Shown here: piece after piece, positions 49,101 to 62,047 of the stretch
Position numbering within the stretch: position 1 is the stretch's first letter
How the letters are laid out: the number at the start of each line of letters is the position of its first letter
Assembly: GCF_013373865.1 (NCBI RefSeq)
Contig: NC_050473.1
Span: forward strand, 2,170,001 to 2,234,000
Origin: Monomorium pharaonis
Taxonomy: Eukaryota; Arthropoda; Insecta; Hymenoptera; Formicidae
DNA length: 64,000 nt
Direction of reading: 5' to 3'
Made by a program: the position numbers and the translations under genes
Notes under the pieces: model-generated
Told to the model about the DNA's origin: nothing
The model's input: the letters and a program-made list of their open reading frames with translations, nothing else
Database searches by the model: none

Positions 49101-50750
49101 CGACTCGCGCGTCAATCACGGCGTTGGTTGTTTATTGTCGTTTCATGACGCAGTTTAATTTTCTTCGACCACACGCGAGCGACGATCTTTATTGCACAGT
49201 TTGTACTTTGGAATTGCGATCAGTGGAAGGATAAGAGATAGTTTGAATATGTGCTCTAATATTGCACTAAAAAGTGACATACTCTACTTTTGGCATAAAA
49301 ATTTTACAAAATGTCGTTATTCAACAAATTTACACTGTCTTCTATTATATAAGAAATATAACCGTAAGTTAATTATTCTCTAGTATTAACTTTGACTAGT
49401 TTTCGTATTAATTTAATTACTGACATGTATTTTAAACATGTTTCCTTTGTCGTAAAGAAATTCAATGTAAAACATTGTTAAAATATAATTCTCTTGATTT
49501 AAAATCAAGGATAACACTCTCTAAAATAGTTAAGACATGTTTCGTACCACTCATATATGATATCTGACAAGCAAATAAGTATACATTGATAATCTAATAT
49601 TTGAGGAATGTAAGAAATAAACTACGAGTTCGTTTACTTGTCCAAGAAGATAGTTGTTGATTGCGAAAGACAGGGAACGAGAATTTCTCGACACTAGTGC
49701 CATCGGTATTTCAAGGGTATACTCGACATCTTAACCTCCGCCTCTTGAACCTCGTAACCTGATCTCGTAGTGTATCCATGAGAAATCGATCCAACAGGTT
49801 AACAGTCTTAACTACCCTCGATCGCCACAGACTCGCGCGTTGCTACTCGTCTTTTTTCTACGGGTTTGCTTAATGGAGAAAGGAGAGCTTTCGTCTCGGA
49901 TTCTGTATCCTCGTCGATTTCACTATCCCCTTCCAAGCGCCATGATTTAAATACGCAACCGGCACGGCCGGTTATCCAGGATAAATCTCGGAGACCCCAG
50001 GAGAGACGAAAAGCCTCGGAGCTTAATTGAGTATTTCTCCATCCTTTTCCCTTATCCGCTTTCCGTCGCGCGCCTACTCTTCACTTCCGGCTTGATTAAT
50101 TTGATTTTAGTCCTCAGCCGCGTGAATAATTGCTGTTATATGCGACAATCACTACTTTCCTATGGTATTGATTCGCTTGAAATTTCTTGTGGATCAAAAA
50201 TCATTTTTAGTTTATGAACATGTTATTATTTTCTTTGTAAAATTTTTACAGATTACGTGTATGCAAAAAAACTCGTAAAGATAGAATATTTTTAATATAA
50301 ATACTTCAGACATTAGAATTATCTGAAATACAATTTGAGTACTCAAGAGTCATCTGTGACCGCTGAGCGGTATTCAAAATTAATATCAAAGGATGACCAG
50401 TTTATGAACGATAAATGGAACGCCGGCATGAGGTTTCTACCTTCGTGCACCTAGTATCAGTTGCGATGTACATCATATTGACGAACAATGGATGCACCAT
50501 GAGGATCATAACCGCACCCAAAATCATTAGGGGATCGGAAACTGATTAAGGGGAGAGGAGTTAAGCCTGGATCAAGCGTATGAAAGAGTCACGGTGGTCC
50601 CTCATTGTCGAGCCGACCTATTCATTTGGCGCATTATCTGCTTGGTTCACGTGCGGTTGATACTCATCTATAATTTCGCGCCCGCGTCGTCGTCTCTGCC
50701 CTTGCAAAATCCAATGTGTCTATTCGTATTAGTCACTAGTACTTTGTTTT
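46152..50750. other. Non-coding stretch, no certain gene
   Basis: Contains a 202-codon minus-strand frame at 46232-46840 without recognised domains, CpG-rich parts at 46320-47020, 47480-47900 and 48520-49180, and AT-rich parts at 48040-48220 and 49190-49650. If the splice signal at 46127-46151 is real, some of this could be intron of the same minus-strand gene. Confidence 0.4.
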
Positions 50751-50931
50751 TTGTATAGCGCTAATAAAATAAAAAAATACAATCGAAAAATATAATATAG
50801 TACAGCTTATAAAAATATTACATTTTAGCAATCTTTAGTTGAAGCATTCTACGTAATTACTTTAAGGATCTAACAAAATTATTTTCAGATCTAGTTAAAT
50901 TTTTAGGTATTTTAGTAACATTTTTTTCGTG
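50751..50931 (-). mobile_element. Foldback MITE family, diverged copy B
   Basis: Read in reverse complement, this sequence follows copy A (35268-35509). The block ACAAAATTATTTTCAGATCT, the following TAAATTTTTAGG and the terminal CGTG match copy A's left arm, and the GAAGCATTCTACGTAATTAC block matches A's loop side. The end at 50931 is followed by TA (50932-50933), as expected of a TA-targeting element. The far end is too diverged to place and may be truncated. Confidence 0.55.
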
Positions 50932-51086
50932 TATTTAAAAAATAAAATTAATATATTCAGAGCAAAAGATTGCGTAGAAATCATTCTAAAAAGAAAAGCG
51001 ATAGTCATTAAGCCGTTGCTCTAACGATCTCTTGCAATAATATGCAATATTATTACGATGGTTTAATTTGATGAGGGTCTGAACAA

Positions 51087-51361
51087 TGCCGATTTACAGT
51101 TAGGCAGAACGTCGCTCACATAATCCTTGAGTGTATCAGGCGTACCCACGCCAGGACAAAAAGCGTCCCCGGCTACAGCACAACGTAGGGGTGAGATAAG
51201 TTTTGAGGCAGCCCCGATTTCCTGGGACATATGCGCTCTAAAGCAGTGTTGAGTAATTGTTACGATTTATCAAAACGATATGTCGAGACTGTACTAAGGT
51301 CAGCTGGCGCATAATCTTCGTAGGAACATCGAGGGATGACGAAACGCTGACAAAAAAAAAA
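51087..51361 (+). pseudogene. Possible 5'-truncated non-LTR retrotransposon remnant
   Basis: A short plus-strand frame reads CRFTVRQNVAHIILEC at 51087-51134. This resembles the C-terminal zinc-finger-like segment (C, then TxxHxxxxC) of R1/Jockey/I-type reverse transcriptase proteins, with the second cysteine replaced. The frame opens after a stop at 51072 and ends at TAG 51186. About 165 bp further on is a ten-residue poly-A (51352-51361), as expected for a 3' tail. Without a search this remains tentative. Confidence 0.3.
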
Positions 51362-54300
51362 TCGATTTTGCTGGGAGAATATAGGACAACCCCCTTATTT
51401 CAATAAATCTTTTGCAAGAAGTAGCTTAATGTAATTTTTCTTTAAGTATTAAACTTTGCTTATGAATGTTTCTCTCTGAAAGATATGATGCAAAGTGTAC
51501 ATTTCAATTTAACGTGCGCAGAATCAAATGGATAAAATGTGGACCAATTGCGAGCTTTGAATAAATGAGGCAATATAATTTTCGATGATAAAATTAATTG
51601 TTATAATTGTAATTTAATATGTAACTAATTATGACCAATATAATTAACATATTATATTAATAGCAATAATATAATATGGTCTTACGATGACTAATAAATA
51701 GATGACCGTTAGTTTTCAATGATCTTGTGATCATTATTAATTTTATCATTGAAAAATAATTACGTATTGTCCGATTTAATAAACGATTTCCTATAATTCT
51801 ATTCTATCATATATTACTACTATAATATTTTATTCCATTGCTCGCGAAACGTTTTCGTTACTCATATTAATGCGTTTTCAAATTAAGGAGTAAGTCTATA
51901 CTAAATAAATATATTATTAATTATATAAAACTTATTGTTTATTAAGATACTTATACAAATTACTGAAACCAACAATTAACATATGCAAAATATGCTATGA
52001 TAAACGAAACTAACCGCAAGGGAGAATATTGTAAAGTCATATATGATTAATGTATATAACTTCATTAACGCACATCGCAAATGCATATAATAATCCCTGA
52101 GGCAAAGGTAAAACATAAATGTAGATGTGTCCATAGATCTATTAAATTTTGCGTGATCCAATGTTCGTAAAATTATGGTTAGTTTGAAGGAACGGCTTGT
52201 CGCATATAATATATTTTGTTCTCATCGTTTGGTCCTAATCAAAGTGTCTACTGCTGCGCATCAGAATCGGATAATCATTTAATCCATTATTTAATTCACC
52301 ATGTGGTCGCCTGACAACTTCACATACAGAACCGATTCGTTAGGAAAATTATCCGGGCTCAGGCTCTGAAAGGGTGAATCGTTTCGAGCGTATAGACGAG
52401 AGCAAAGACGGGATGGGCAGTAATGATTCGTGCAGAACGCGTTGGCTAGCAAGGAAGGGTTTGTCAAAGTGACCGGTCGTGACTCGGCCGTGCTATCAGC
52501 TGGCTATCACTCCGGTTTGCATTCAGAAACGAAAGCAGAATGTATTCGAGTGGCTCTATAGCCGCCTTGGGAATAGTCGCTTTCGAGGTTGCATGCATGG
52601 GGATGCTGTGTACCCTCTTTGGTATACATGTACGTGTACGTGAAACCCTATGTGGGTTGCGTACGTATCTGTACGTACACACGGAGTAGCTTCGCTACTC
52701 GGTCGCTCCCTCCTGATTGCACATACGTGATACGCGTACGTTATGCGAACGACTCGGCTTCCGAAAGCCGCGTTAAAGGCGAGTTTCAAGGGTGCGATAT
52801 CGCGATATTTCGAGGTACCGATACTTTTTGATTCTCAGATTCATCTCGAGCACCGTATGTCGAGAGTAAGCGCAATACAGACGCGGATTATTCGGGTTAC
52901 CATATGTTGCTGTTATATAAATGTCTGTGAACAAATGTTTGTGATAAATTGTTTAATAAAGACTAGATTAAAAGAGATTAGTATTGTTAACGATTTCCCT
53001 CGAGTTTTAAATCTAATTTTAATTTAACCTTTACTTTTTTATCTAGCTTTTTATTTTATTCATCTAAGATGTAAAACTTTAACTTTGTGGGAATTCACAT
53101 ACATATCAGCAAATCAATCTTGTTAATTTCTTTAATAAAAATTTATATAAAGGACGACAGATTGGACTATCGTAATGAGAAATTACTTGCGTATGTGATG
53201 ACGCGTAAATGGACGCATTTAATCGAGCGTGAATACGTCCACGCGATATGCATACATTGTGCCGGAATCTACGATCCATGAAATGTACGTCAAAGGAAGG
53301 TTTTCAGGGATGCGCTGGACATAGGATGTTATGATTACAAGTCCACATATAATAGTAACGATTTGAATAACGATGCCGTCAAACGATAGCGTTCTATGCG
53401 ACAACGATCGTTCGCAATGCACATGGCGCATCGATCAAATATTACACCGCTTAAACTGAGCCGCGGTCATTAATGTTTCAAATTATTTATTTAACGAACC
53501 GTACACATTGCGAATGGCTAATGTACGGGTTATTGAAAGTGTTATGTTACGAAATGAGCTTTGATAAACCAAACTGTAAACTTGAAATTAAATCTTTTCG
53601 GAATGATTCGAGAATCGCATACTTCTATAAAGCACAGAACTATAGTTATAGAAACCGCGTACTATCTCGGTATATGCAACTATATATTTAGCGAATTCGT
53701 CATGTGTTTATATAGCGTACGTAATTTTGACGGAAAAAACATCAATCATATGCGCGCTTTCGAGGAATGCTCTGATTAAAATTGTACGCATTCCGTGAAT
53801 GAGCATGCAAAATGAACGCGCCAGATATATCGAGGCGCATTGCAAGAACCAAACAAGATTTGTGTTATTTCATGCGATTTATTTTTCGTGAGCGATTCAA
53901 TGGGCGCCGCTAATATCGTGAATTGAAATCATTTTGATTGCGTCGTTACGCATACTGTGCGTTTATACGCGTCCATGGAAAGCGCAGCGACGATAACTGA
54001 CGGTCACTGGCGTGAATATGCATGGCTAAAAATCTGCACGTGCGAATCGATAATTGGATTCGCCATTCTCTGCGGCACCACCGGCGGAGACGCAAAAAAA
54101 GTGCAGTCGATTTTGCGCACGCAACATCTTCGCCTGTATAATTTTTTTTTTACCAGTTTTACCGATTTGGTTATGACAACTTCAATTCTCTTTAAAGATC
54201 GCGTATTCCATTTTTGCGAAGAATATCGTTTATATAAAATACACAATGATTTTATCATGAATTCGGAGTTAATTTTTTCTTAATGAAATCTATGTAGAAC

Positions 54301-55621
54301 ACCAGGTGCATAAATTTTAAATATAACTTTATTAAGTTCAACGCTAAATTTAATGAGAAAAAGTATAATTAAAATTGAATAAAAGATAAAAATTTGCCAA
54401 GCTTGTCCTCTTTAGATAAAATTAATCAATATCTTTTAATCTTTAATACTGAATGCAATAATTTCGTGTAACTGGGCTATTTCACTGTAAAAATAGTTAT
54501 CTTTTAGGCTTCTATCTGTGTGTAAAAGAATTCCGTAATTATTTATAATCAATTTTACCGGACAAGTCTGAAATATTAATTTGAACGTACAAAGAGGAAT
54601 CACCTCTGCGCGGCTATTTTGTAGTTTATACACGGCGAGGAGTTTAGGGTCGTTCGAAGGTAAGTTTTTCCTGGCGGGGCCATTTCTACGAGTTACGGGC
54701 GCTCAGTCTTGAAAATCTCGCTTAAGGGATTCGTCCGGGTTAGAATCGTAAACGGAGGATCCCCGGACGTAGAGAGACGGACCCTAGAAACGTTCATAGG
54801 TAGACGGGAGATAAGGGACAGAGGGTAGTCCCGAGCTAACCTCCCCTTTCATTTTATCCGCCCGTCCATCCTTTGATTTATTTAATTTTGTTCCCTGATT
54901 TGTAAGAGATTGCACACATCGATACCATTCGGTGATCGCAGTATATCGATAAGTCGACTGCACGGTGCGCAGAAATCCGATACGTTACAAAATCAATCAT
55001 ACTTCTAAAATTACCGTCCGGTATAAAGGCTCACGTTGCGATGTGGAAAACAAATATTGCTATTCAATTTTACATGACTGGTGTCATTGAACTGTATATG
55101 TACCGAAAATGTAGGACTTCTATTAAAAATAACCAGACAGAGAATCGGCTCCATCTCCCTTCACTTTTACTGTCTGTCGTTGTTAAAAAATTCCCCAAAT
55201 ATCTCTTACCAATGCACAGATGGTTAAAAAATTCCGTAAATTAAATCAATAAAAAATGTGTCATTACAAATAAAAGTACAAAAATATCCCTCATTGGCTG
55301 TACCATCAGATTCTTAGATTTTCATTTATTTGCATTACGATTTATTTATCCAGTATTTGTCATCATATTTTAAATTTCAATGTACATTAGCGAAAAAGTA
55401 AATTTCAACACGACAGTAATTTATAAACTTTTTTTGCCATTGGTCATACGTCAATGACACAAGCAAACTTATGTTTTCAGCCAGTCGGAATTTACTAGAC
55501 GAGAATTGACAGTTCTCGATTCTTGTCCATAGCGAAAAACAATGACGTGCTCGAGTATGACATATAATTCAATGACTGGCGCAGCGCATAGCAAATGCGA
55601 TTTTTGATATGGTGCATAATA
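51362..55621. other. Non-coding stretch, no gene seen
   Basis: Very AT-rich at 51400-52200, mixed afterwards. Repeated GTAC/ACGT-containing palindromic strings occur at 52620-52680. A good donor-like AAGGTAAGT lies at 54655-54663 on the plus strand without a convincing exon in front of it. Confidence 0.5.
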
Positions 55622-55660
55622 ATACACACACACACACACACACACATGCGCGCGCGCGCG
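55622..55660. repeat. CA/CG compound tract, strictly alternating
   Basis: 39 bp of unbroken purine-pyrimidine alternation: CA repeat followed by CG repeat. A classic Z-DNA-prone sequence. Confidence 0.9.
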
Positions 55661-55680
55661 AGGTTTGTCGAATCAAGAGC

Positions 55681-55707
55681 GAAATTTAATTGGCGCAATT
55701 AAATTTC
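55681..55707. repeat. 12-bp perfect inverted repeat
   Basis: GAAATTTAATTG and its exact complement are separated by GCG. Confidence 0.85.
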
Positions 55708-56362
55708 ACGATCACGGCGTATGACGGCGAAGAGCTCGCTTACCCGAATATTTATACATGAAATAGTTCAATTACCTTTAATTACATTGGTGCTAACCGG
55801 AAGGAATCTCGAATTTTAGCCGGGGTTATTTCACATTCGTGCCATAAACAATTCATACGCGTCAGTTCGCGATATACGAGTACGATCTCTACGCGAGTAC
55901 GATCTCTCACGAATAACGAGATTACCTCGATTGAACTGACAAGCCGAAAGGTGCTAAACCGATACGACCCGAAGAGGGTGTCCATCTCGTGCAATTTTAA
56001 CTAGTGATAATATCCGTGAGCGCGTGCGCGCGCGCCAGCCCGGCTAACCGTTCAATTACACACAACCATTCGCGCGGATCGATAGAAACTCTCGAAGTGT
56101 TTCTCGCGTTTCGCACGAACAATGGCTGCGATCTGCTCTTTCTCTACAGGTCAGCTTTTAGCCACAGACGATCTCGACAAGCAGCAGGACGGAGAAAAAA
56201 GCTCCGACGACTAGCCGCGAACTAACTCGGACCACGCCGCGCGCGGACGGAGTTTCACTTTTAATTAATTGAATTCCATAATCTAATCTGGCTTCCGCAC
56301 GGGCGTTCGTAGCATAGCGACCCCGACCGAAACCAGCATGTTCGCAAATGAACTGCACGAAC
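55708..56362. other. Non-coding stretch between alternating tracts
   Basis: No gene seen. A 15-bp sequence beginning CGAGTACGATCTCT is repeated with a 17-bp period at 55877-55908, and a 16-bp alternating CG-rich run lies at 56020-56035. Confidence 0.5.
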
Positions 56363-56410
56363 TACGCGTACACGTGCGCGTGCACACACGTACACGTGCA
56401 TACATATGCA
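56363..56410. repeat. 48-bp strictly alternating purine-pyrimidine tract
   Basis: Every base from 56363 to 56410 alternates pyrimidine and purine although it is not a simple repeat. It contains two CACGTG hexamers (56371-56376 and 56393-56398) and several short palindromes. Confidence 0.9.
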
Positions 56411-56503
56411 ACTGTCAGGGCGCGGTGCATTCAAATGGCGTCGTCAATAAGCCAGCCAGTCGATTTTCCGTCTCGATAAGGTCGCGATAAAAGACACCCT
56501 CGT

Positions 56504-56531
56504 CGCGCGTGCACGCACGCACACACACACG
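56504..56531. repeat. CG/CA alternating tract
   Basis: 28 bp of strict alternation, CG-rich then CA repeat. Confidence 0.9.
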
Positions 56532-59500
56532 ACCGGCCGGCGGGGATCTCTTTCGTCGATCATCCGTGTTTTATCAGACCGGAATTATGCCACCCTATTC
56601 CGATAGGTGCGCGTATTCTCGGACGACTTGGTCCAATCGAGAGCGGTCGAGGATCCACGCGAATGCAATGGGAAGAAAATCTATTCCGTAGGAATATCGA
56701 GGGCCGTCCCCGAGCACCCATATGCCCGACTACGGCGATTCGTCCCTCCCGAAGATCGACGCGATCCCGAAGGGCGCGCTAGTAGGTGGCCACGGTAGGA
56801 TTCCGGGCACGTAAGCTTTTCCTATTTATTGCACCTTTTTCGGCCGGCCGGCTTCGCCTAAATCATTGCGCATCCCCTTATTGAATGGGAGGAACGAGAT
56901 GCATGGTTTACAGCCGCCGCCATTCGAGGAGCGCCGGCTTGTCCTACGCTCGAGCTTCGTCCTTCTTCTCTGACAGCCGTGAATAAAGTTTCCAATATCC
57001 CATTCGATCGTACCCCATCGCGCTCGAGGAAGAAGCCCGAGAGAAAAGTCCGGAAAAACTCTTTCTTGGCGATGTTCTCTCGTGGCTCTAACAGTTCTAA
57101 CCTGTCGTTTCGCTTCTTTTGCAAGAAGAGAGAGAAGAAAATCGAAAAAAGCCAGCGTAATCATAATCATCGTAAATCGCAATCATCTCGAAACTGAAAT
57201 GAAAATCTTTTTTTTTTTAAATTTAGATAAAACGGATATGCAAGAAGATAAAACTTGACACAATACTTGTCAATTAATTTCATAATTGGCAATGAAATAA
57301 ATTGCTGGTAAAGATCGGATTGTTCTCTTAGTTATCACGTAGGCACGGTATCGCTTTGCATGACCGAGTTTCTCAATTAGAGATAAGGATAATTACGTCG
57401 GCAATTTCCGCGATATGTGTGTGCTTTTGTGCATAGTTAGATGGCATACAGAAGACAATGGACCGCTTCCCGCTACTCCGATATCATGTCGATGCGATTG
57501 TATGAGCAACGTCAGGAATACACTGGAAGCAGCTATTTTGAGAAATAGATTCTCCGCAAGCAGAATTTAGTGCGTTTTAATATTAGATTCGCCCGGTTGG
57601 ACGCTATCCATACCTTCGACCGCGCAAATGAGAATTTATACGATTGAATAACGGTCAAATTCGCCTTCTAATGCAGCACAAAAATATCGTATTTTGCAGT
57701 CTTGCGTCTTAACCGATATTCCTAAATAATTTTGTAAGCAGCACAATTTTAATTTATCGAAAAACATGTATACGTTCCACTAATATCGTGTAATAATTCC
57801 TTAAATTGTCAGATTTTTTAGTTTGCTATTCACCAATACTATACAAATCTCGCATTTTCTTTTATAACTTTTTTTCCAAATCAAGAAAAATATGTTGAGG
57901 AAAATTTTGTTTCTTTTTAAACAAAAAACGTACTTCTTATATATATATCCTATTTTATTTGTAAATAATCGTTTAAAAAAATGGCTTTAGCTCGCAGGAG
58001 TTTCTCGGATTGATCATGATGCAATGAAAGGGTTAATTCAACCGAGTTAAACTTCGCTTGACCAGTGACCTTACGCAGTCAAATATGCGTCTCGCATCGA
58101 GACGTCGGAAATCGTGAGGGCCGACCCTTCGCGAGAGGTCGAAACTCGGGATTCGTCGGTCAACCGTGCGAAAGAGGGTAAAAGGGATCCTCCGTGCTCA
58201 GTCGGCAGTCCTTTTTGCCCGACGAGGTACGAAAATCCAAAAGGGTTGCTATTTTTTCTCCCCTGCTCGGCTAAGGAAGCCAGCGGAAAATTCTTTGAAA
58301 GCGGCCGGTACCGCGGATTACTTTGCGCCTGCAGTCGCGGGGACCGAAAGGGGGTTGATCAAAGGATACGATCGAGGAAGGTTGAGGTAATATCCGGCGA
58401 TCCAGGTGTTAATGAAGGGAGTTCAAAGAACGCTCTCTTGCCAGTGGGCCGCGACAAGTAAAAAAGGGCCATCGACATGCCTCTTGAAGGGACTGACGGC
58501 GACAGGCTAAAGGAGTCACGAGATTACCCCCGACTGTGTCTGTATTGGATAAACACGGTGCAACGGGTATTCCAGAGACGGTCAAGAGAAATTTCGACTT
58601 CCATTCTCTCTCGCCGTCGCGTCGGTCTCTTTCGCGGTAACATAAATATCTTCGCGAGTAATTTCTACAAATTCTACGATGTGTAACGTAACCGCGAGTT
58701 TATTTCCGTCCCTTTTGTTGCTTCGAGTGTTCTCAACTCGTAGACGTCTCTTCCTTTTCCATCTGTGCTCTCCCTCTTCACTCCTCTGTATCTCCGTTAC
58801 TCTTCCTCTAGCGGAAACACATGGTAATTCTGGAGAGAGCTTTGCACAATTAAACTTCACGTCATGATTCCGCCCTCGCGTGCTTATCGCAACCGGACAA
58901 TGCGGAAGGTGGTAAGCGGGACGTGCTTAGAAGGACGGTGGAACAATTAAGACTAATTGCAATGTAGTACAACGATCAGACGTTTTAATAGCACGAGCTG
59001 GAGCATATTAATTCCACGTAAGAGTTTGAAACTTGAGTCAATTCTCAATTTACCTTTTCCGAAAATTATTACGAGAGTACTCCGTATTTACATTCTTATT
59101 TTTTTAGTATTAAGTGCAACCATTCAATCTTAATTTATTTTAATACAAAGGTCGCATTCAATATTATTAAATTTATCAATAAATGTGTGAGATATATTAT
59201 AATTAAATGTTTACTAATTTCGAAATAGTTTCCTACAATTTTTAGTTTATGTAAAAAATTAACTTGAGACATATTATCCTACATTTCGCGTTATGACAAA
59301 AATAATGTTGACTTCAAACACCTTTTGTTTAGATTCGCTCTTATTCGTCTCTTACTTAAAACATCGTATTACAAGAGATTAAACTGTGTCTCATAAGATT
59401 TTCGCATCACTACAGAGTGTCATATAATGGTATCCATCTGTATGAGTTTATTTTTAATGGAAACAATTGCTTCAATTATAGAGGCTCTCTGCACATTTGG

Positions 59501-59693
59501 GAGTGCTATATGATTGTACGTTAGTCCGACAACGAAATGTATAAGCCTTGAATATGTAACGGAATAAACTTAATAAAAAAATATAATAAAAATATGAAAA
59601 TTAAATATAATACATCAATAACATTTTTAATTAGACACATCTCTTGGACACATCTCTGTATTCTTTTAGTTATGAAAAATGTATCTATTTATA

Positions 59694-59696
<3 letters not shown>
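56532..59696. other. Non-coding stretch, no gene seen
   Basis: CpG-rich at 56540-57190 and 58060-58900, AT-rich at 57200-58000 and 59040-59690. Overlapping frames at 56826-57197 and 58114-58867 have no recognised domain. Confidence 0.5.
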
Positions 59697-59731
<35 letters not shown>

Positions 59732-59741
59732 AGAGAGAGGG
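59697..59741. repeat. GA microsatellite
   Basis: A GA run with one poly-A interruption. Confidence 0.95.
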
Positions 59742-59932
59742 AGCTAAAAAATGCACGTATTAATTATAAATCACACTATATATACATTTTGTACTGTTGA
59801 AAGAACTAAATTAAATATTCCTAATTTAATATCGTATATTTTCCAAGCAATATAAAATTATTAATTGCGATACAAAACTTAATTATTACCGGAAGCTCTT
59901 GGAACAAGTTGTTTGTTCTGTACTATAACAAG

Positions 59933-59952
59933 CTTGTAACCTAGGTTACAAG
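59933..59952. repeat. 20-bp perfect palindrome
   Basis: CTTGTAACCT followed directly by its complement AGGTTACAAG with no spacer. A dyad of this size could bind a dimeric factor; a TTCACATGTGAA palindrome lies about 40 bp downstream. Confidence 0.85.
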
Positions 59953-61865
59953 TTTCACGGCAGTTTGCTTATTAACTATAGCCTTAGGATGATTCACATG
60001 TGAACCCGGCTGCGGTATAAGGAACACGTGCAACACATAACGCATGTCGTTATGCTGGCACTCCTCGTCCGGTCGCTGAGAATGTAAAAGCACAAACGAC
60101 TTTTAGTATCTAAATCCTAGCATGATTGGCTACGAGTTTTACGACTGCAGCGGCTTCGTTGTTAAAACAGTTATAGTCATTAGCTGCTGTGTCATTGACA
60201 ACGTGCAATCAGAATGTATGCAATACATTCCGTTATCGTATAACAAAATGGACCCACAATAATGTTGCGCATCCGCCTTTGGAATTATAATTAAACATAA
60301 ATCGCTTTGCTCGTTCCGCAGAACTTTCATATAACTTTCTTGGTGCGTAAAATATAATCGGTTTACGTGCTCCATAACTAAAAGTATTAACGATTTGTTA
60401 AAGCATTTTCGGAGGCATGCAACGCGTCTGAATGGTCTCTGGTTCTCTTTATATAAAAACTGTAATATTCTATTATATTATAATTAAATATTCTGATACA
60501 ATAATATAATAAAAAATTGTCTAAGTATGCTAAAATATATTAATTAAAAAATCACTTATATATATCATTATTTGTATCGGTATTATGTATTATTAATTTA
60601 AAAAAAGTTAAAATTATAATATAAATAAGAATTTATCAGTTGAAGTTAACGTATAATATAGTATCGGGTTTAAAATTAGTGTCTATTACAAGCACACGAC
60701 ACTCTTCGGGGAAGTTCTCCAAAGAGAACTACATTTCTATGCACATGGAGCTTAGCAAGCACGACAGTCGTCGAGACAATTAAGGCATTTTTCGGTAATT
60801 AACTGAGCACGTCACGCGCCGGCCATCGTCCCTGCATCAAATGAAGAGCCTTGTTTCTCTCTTACTCAAAACGAACTCGAAACTCGCGTGCGACCAAGCC
60901 AGACGTGGGCAATCTCGAGATTTATTGTATTCATCTACGAAAATAATTAGGGTAGATTCTATTTTAAATTTTGTAAGATAGTATTTCACAGACGGTGTAT
61001 ATTTCTTGGAAGATAATCTTTTAAATGTAATCTTAAACATTTCGCAAAAAAATTATTAAAACAGATAAAACTTCTTATACCAAAATGCTAAACGATGCTA
61101 AGCAATTCTAATTATTCTTATCTATATTATTATTATCTTTTTATTAATTTTATTCTTGTCATTTATTTATTTTCATATTCGTATTTGCATTTATTCGTAA
61201 TATTTACAAGCTACATTTTGGTCAAGTTTAAAAAAATATGTTGCAATCAAATTAAAATAAAAAAGTATTAATGCAGTTTTATTCTACAATATTATAAAAC
61301 AATAGATTTAATAATGTTTCATTGCTCTGTTTTATTTGGAGACAATGTAGATAGCAAATAAATGTTAACAATGCACATTGCAATGTAATGTTTTATAGTG
61401 TCACGTATCAAAGTGAGAACTATTATAACACTTTGCTTCTATCTCATTGCTATTCATCATAATTTTATTTCTTTTTATCTTCTCATCCCCTTTTCCAGAA
61501 AAAATAGTTTGGAAGTTGAATGGTTAATTTGAAAGCGCATATAGATTATCGCATTAAGTTTAACGTGAGCGAGATAGTAGTTTACGATTTCAAACAAGCA
61601 GACTGTTTTCGAAAGGGGTCAATGACGTAGAACACACTTATCCATAATTTGTTAGATAAAGTGAAACTTATGCACACGACTGGTATAGTTGGACACTACG
61701 AAATACAAGAGTAAAAACTAAGTATAAAAATGATCCTTTTAGAAAAAAGCAGGATTGTATCATAATATTTCCATCAATATAAAAATCAAATTGATGACAG
61801 TGTTGTCACAAAGTTATCAAGAATGTTATTGTGAATATTGTGAATATTGGAATGATCCTATATTT

Positions 61866-61880
61866 TGCGCGCGCGCGCGT
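61866..61880. repeat. CG dinucleotide tract
   Basis: 15 bp of alternating TGCGC...GT inside AT-rich DNA. Confidence 0.8.
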
Positions 61881-62007
61881 TAAATATTTTAATATTTTCT
61901 AGTTAAGCTTTGTAAAGTTATAAACAATTAGTATGACAAGCATTATAAGATAAAATTTGTTATTGTCATCACAATTTAGTGTAATCTGATTCTTACATTA
62001 ATTTGAT

Positions 62008-62047
62008 ACGCATCGTTACGTTCCTACGTTCTTACGTAACGATGCGT
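62008..62047. repeat. 14-bp stem hairpin
   Basis: ACGCATCGTTACGT at 62008-62021 pairs exactly with 62034-62047 across a 12-nt loop that itself contains two more TACGTT-like units. Confidence 0.85.

Noticed and set aside
54622..54663. Short open stretch before a good AAGGTAAGT donor on the plus strand
   Set aside because: About 35 nt with a weak acceptor; cannot be told from chance.
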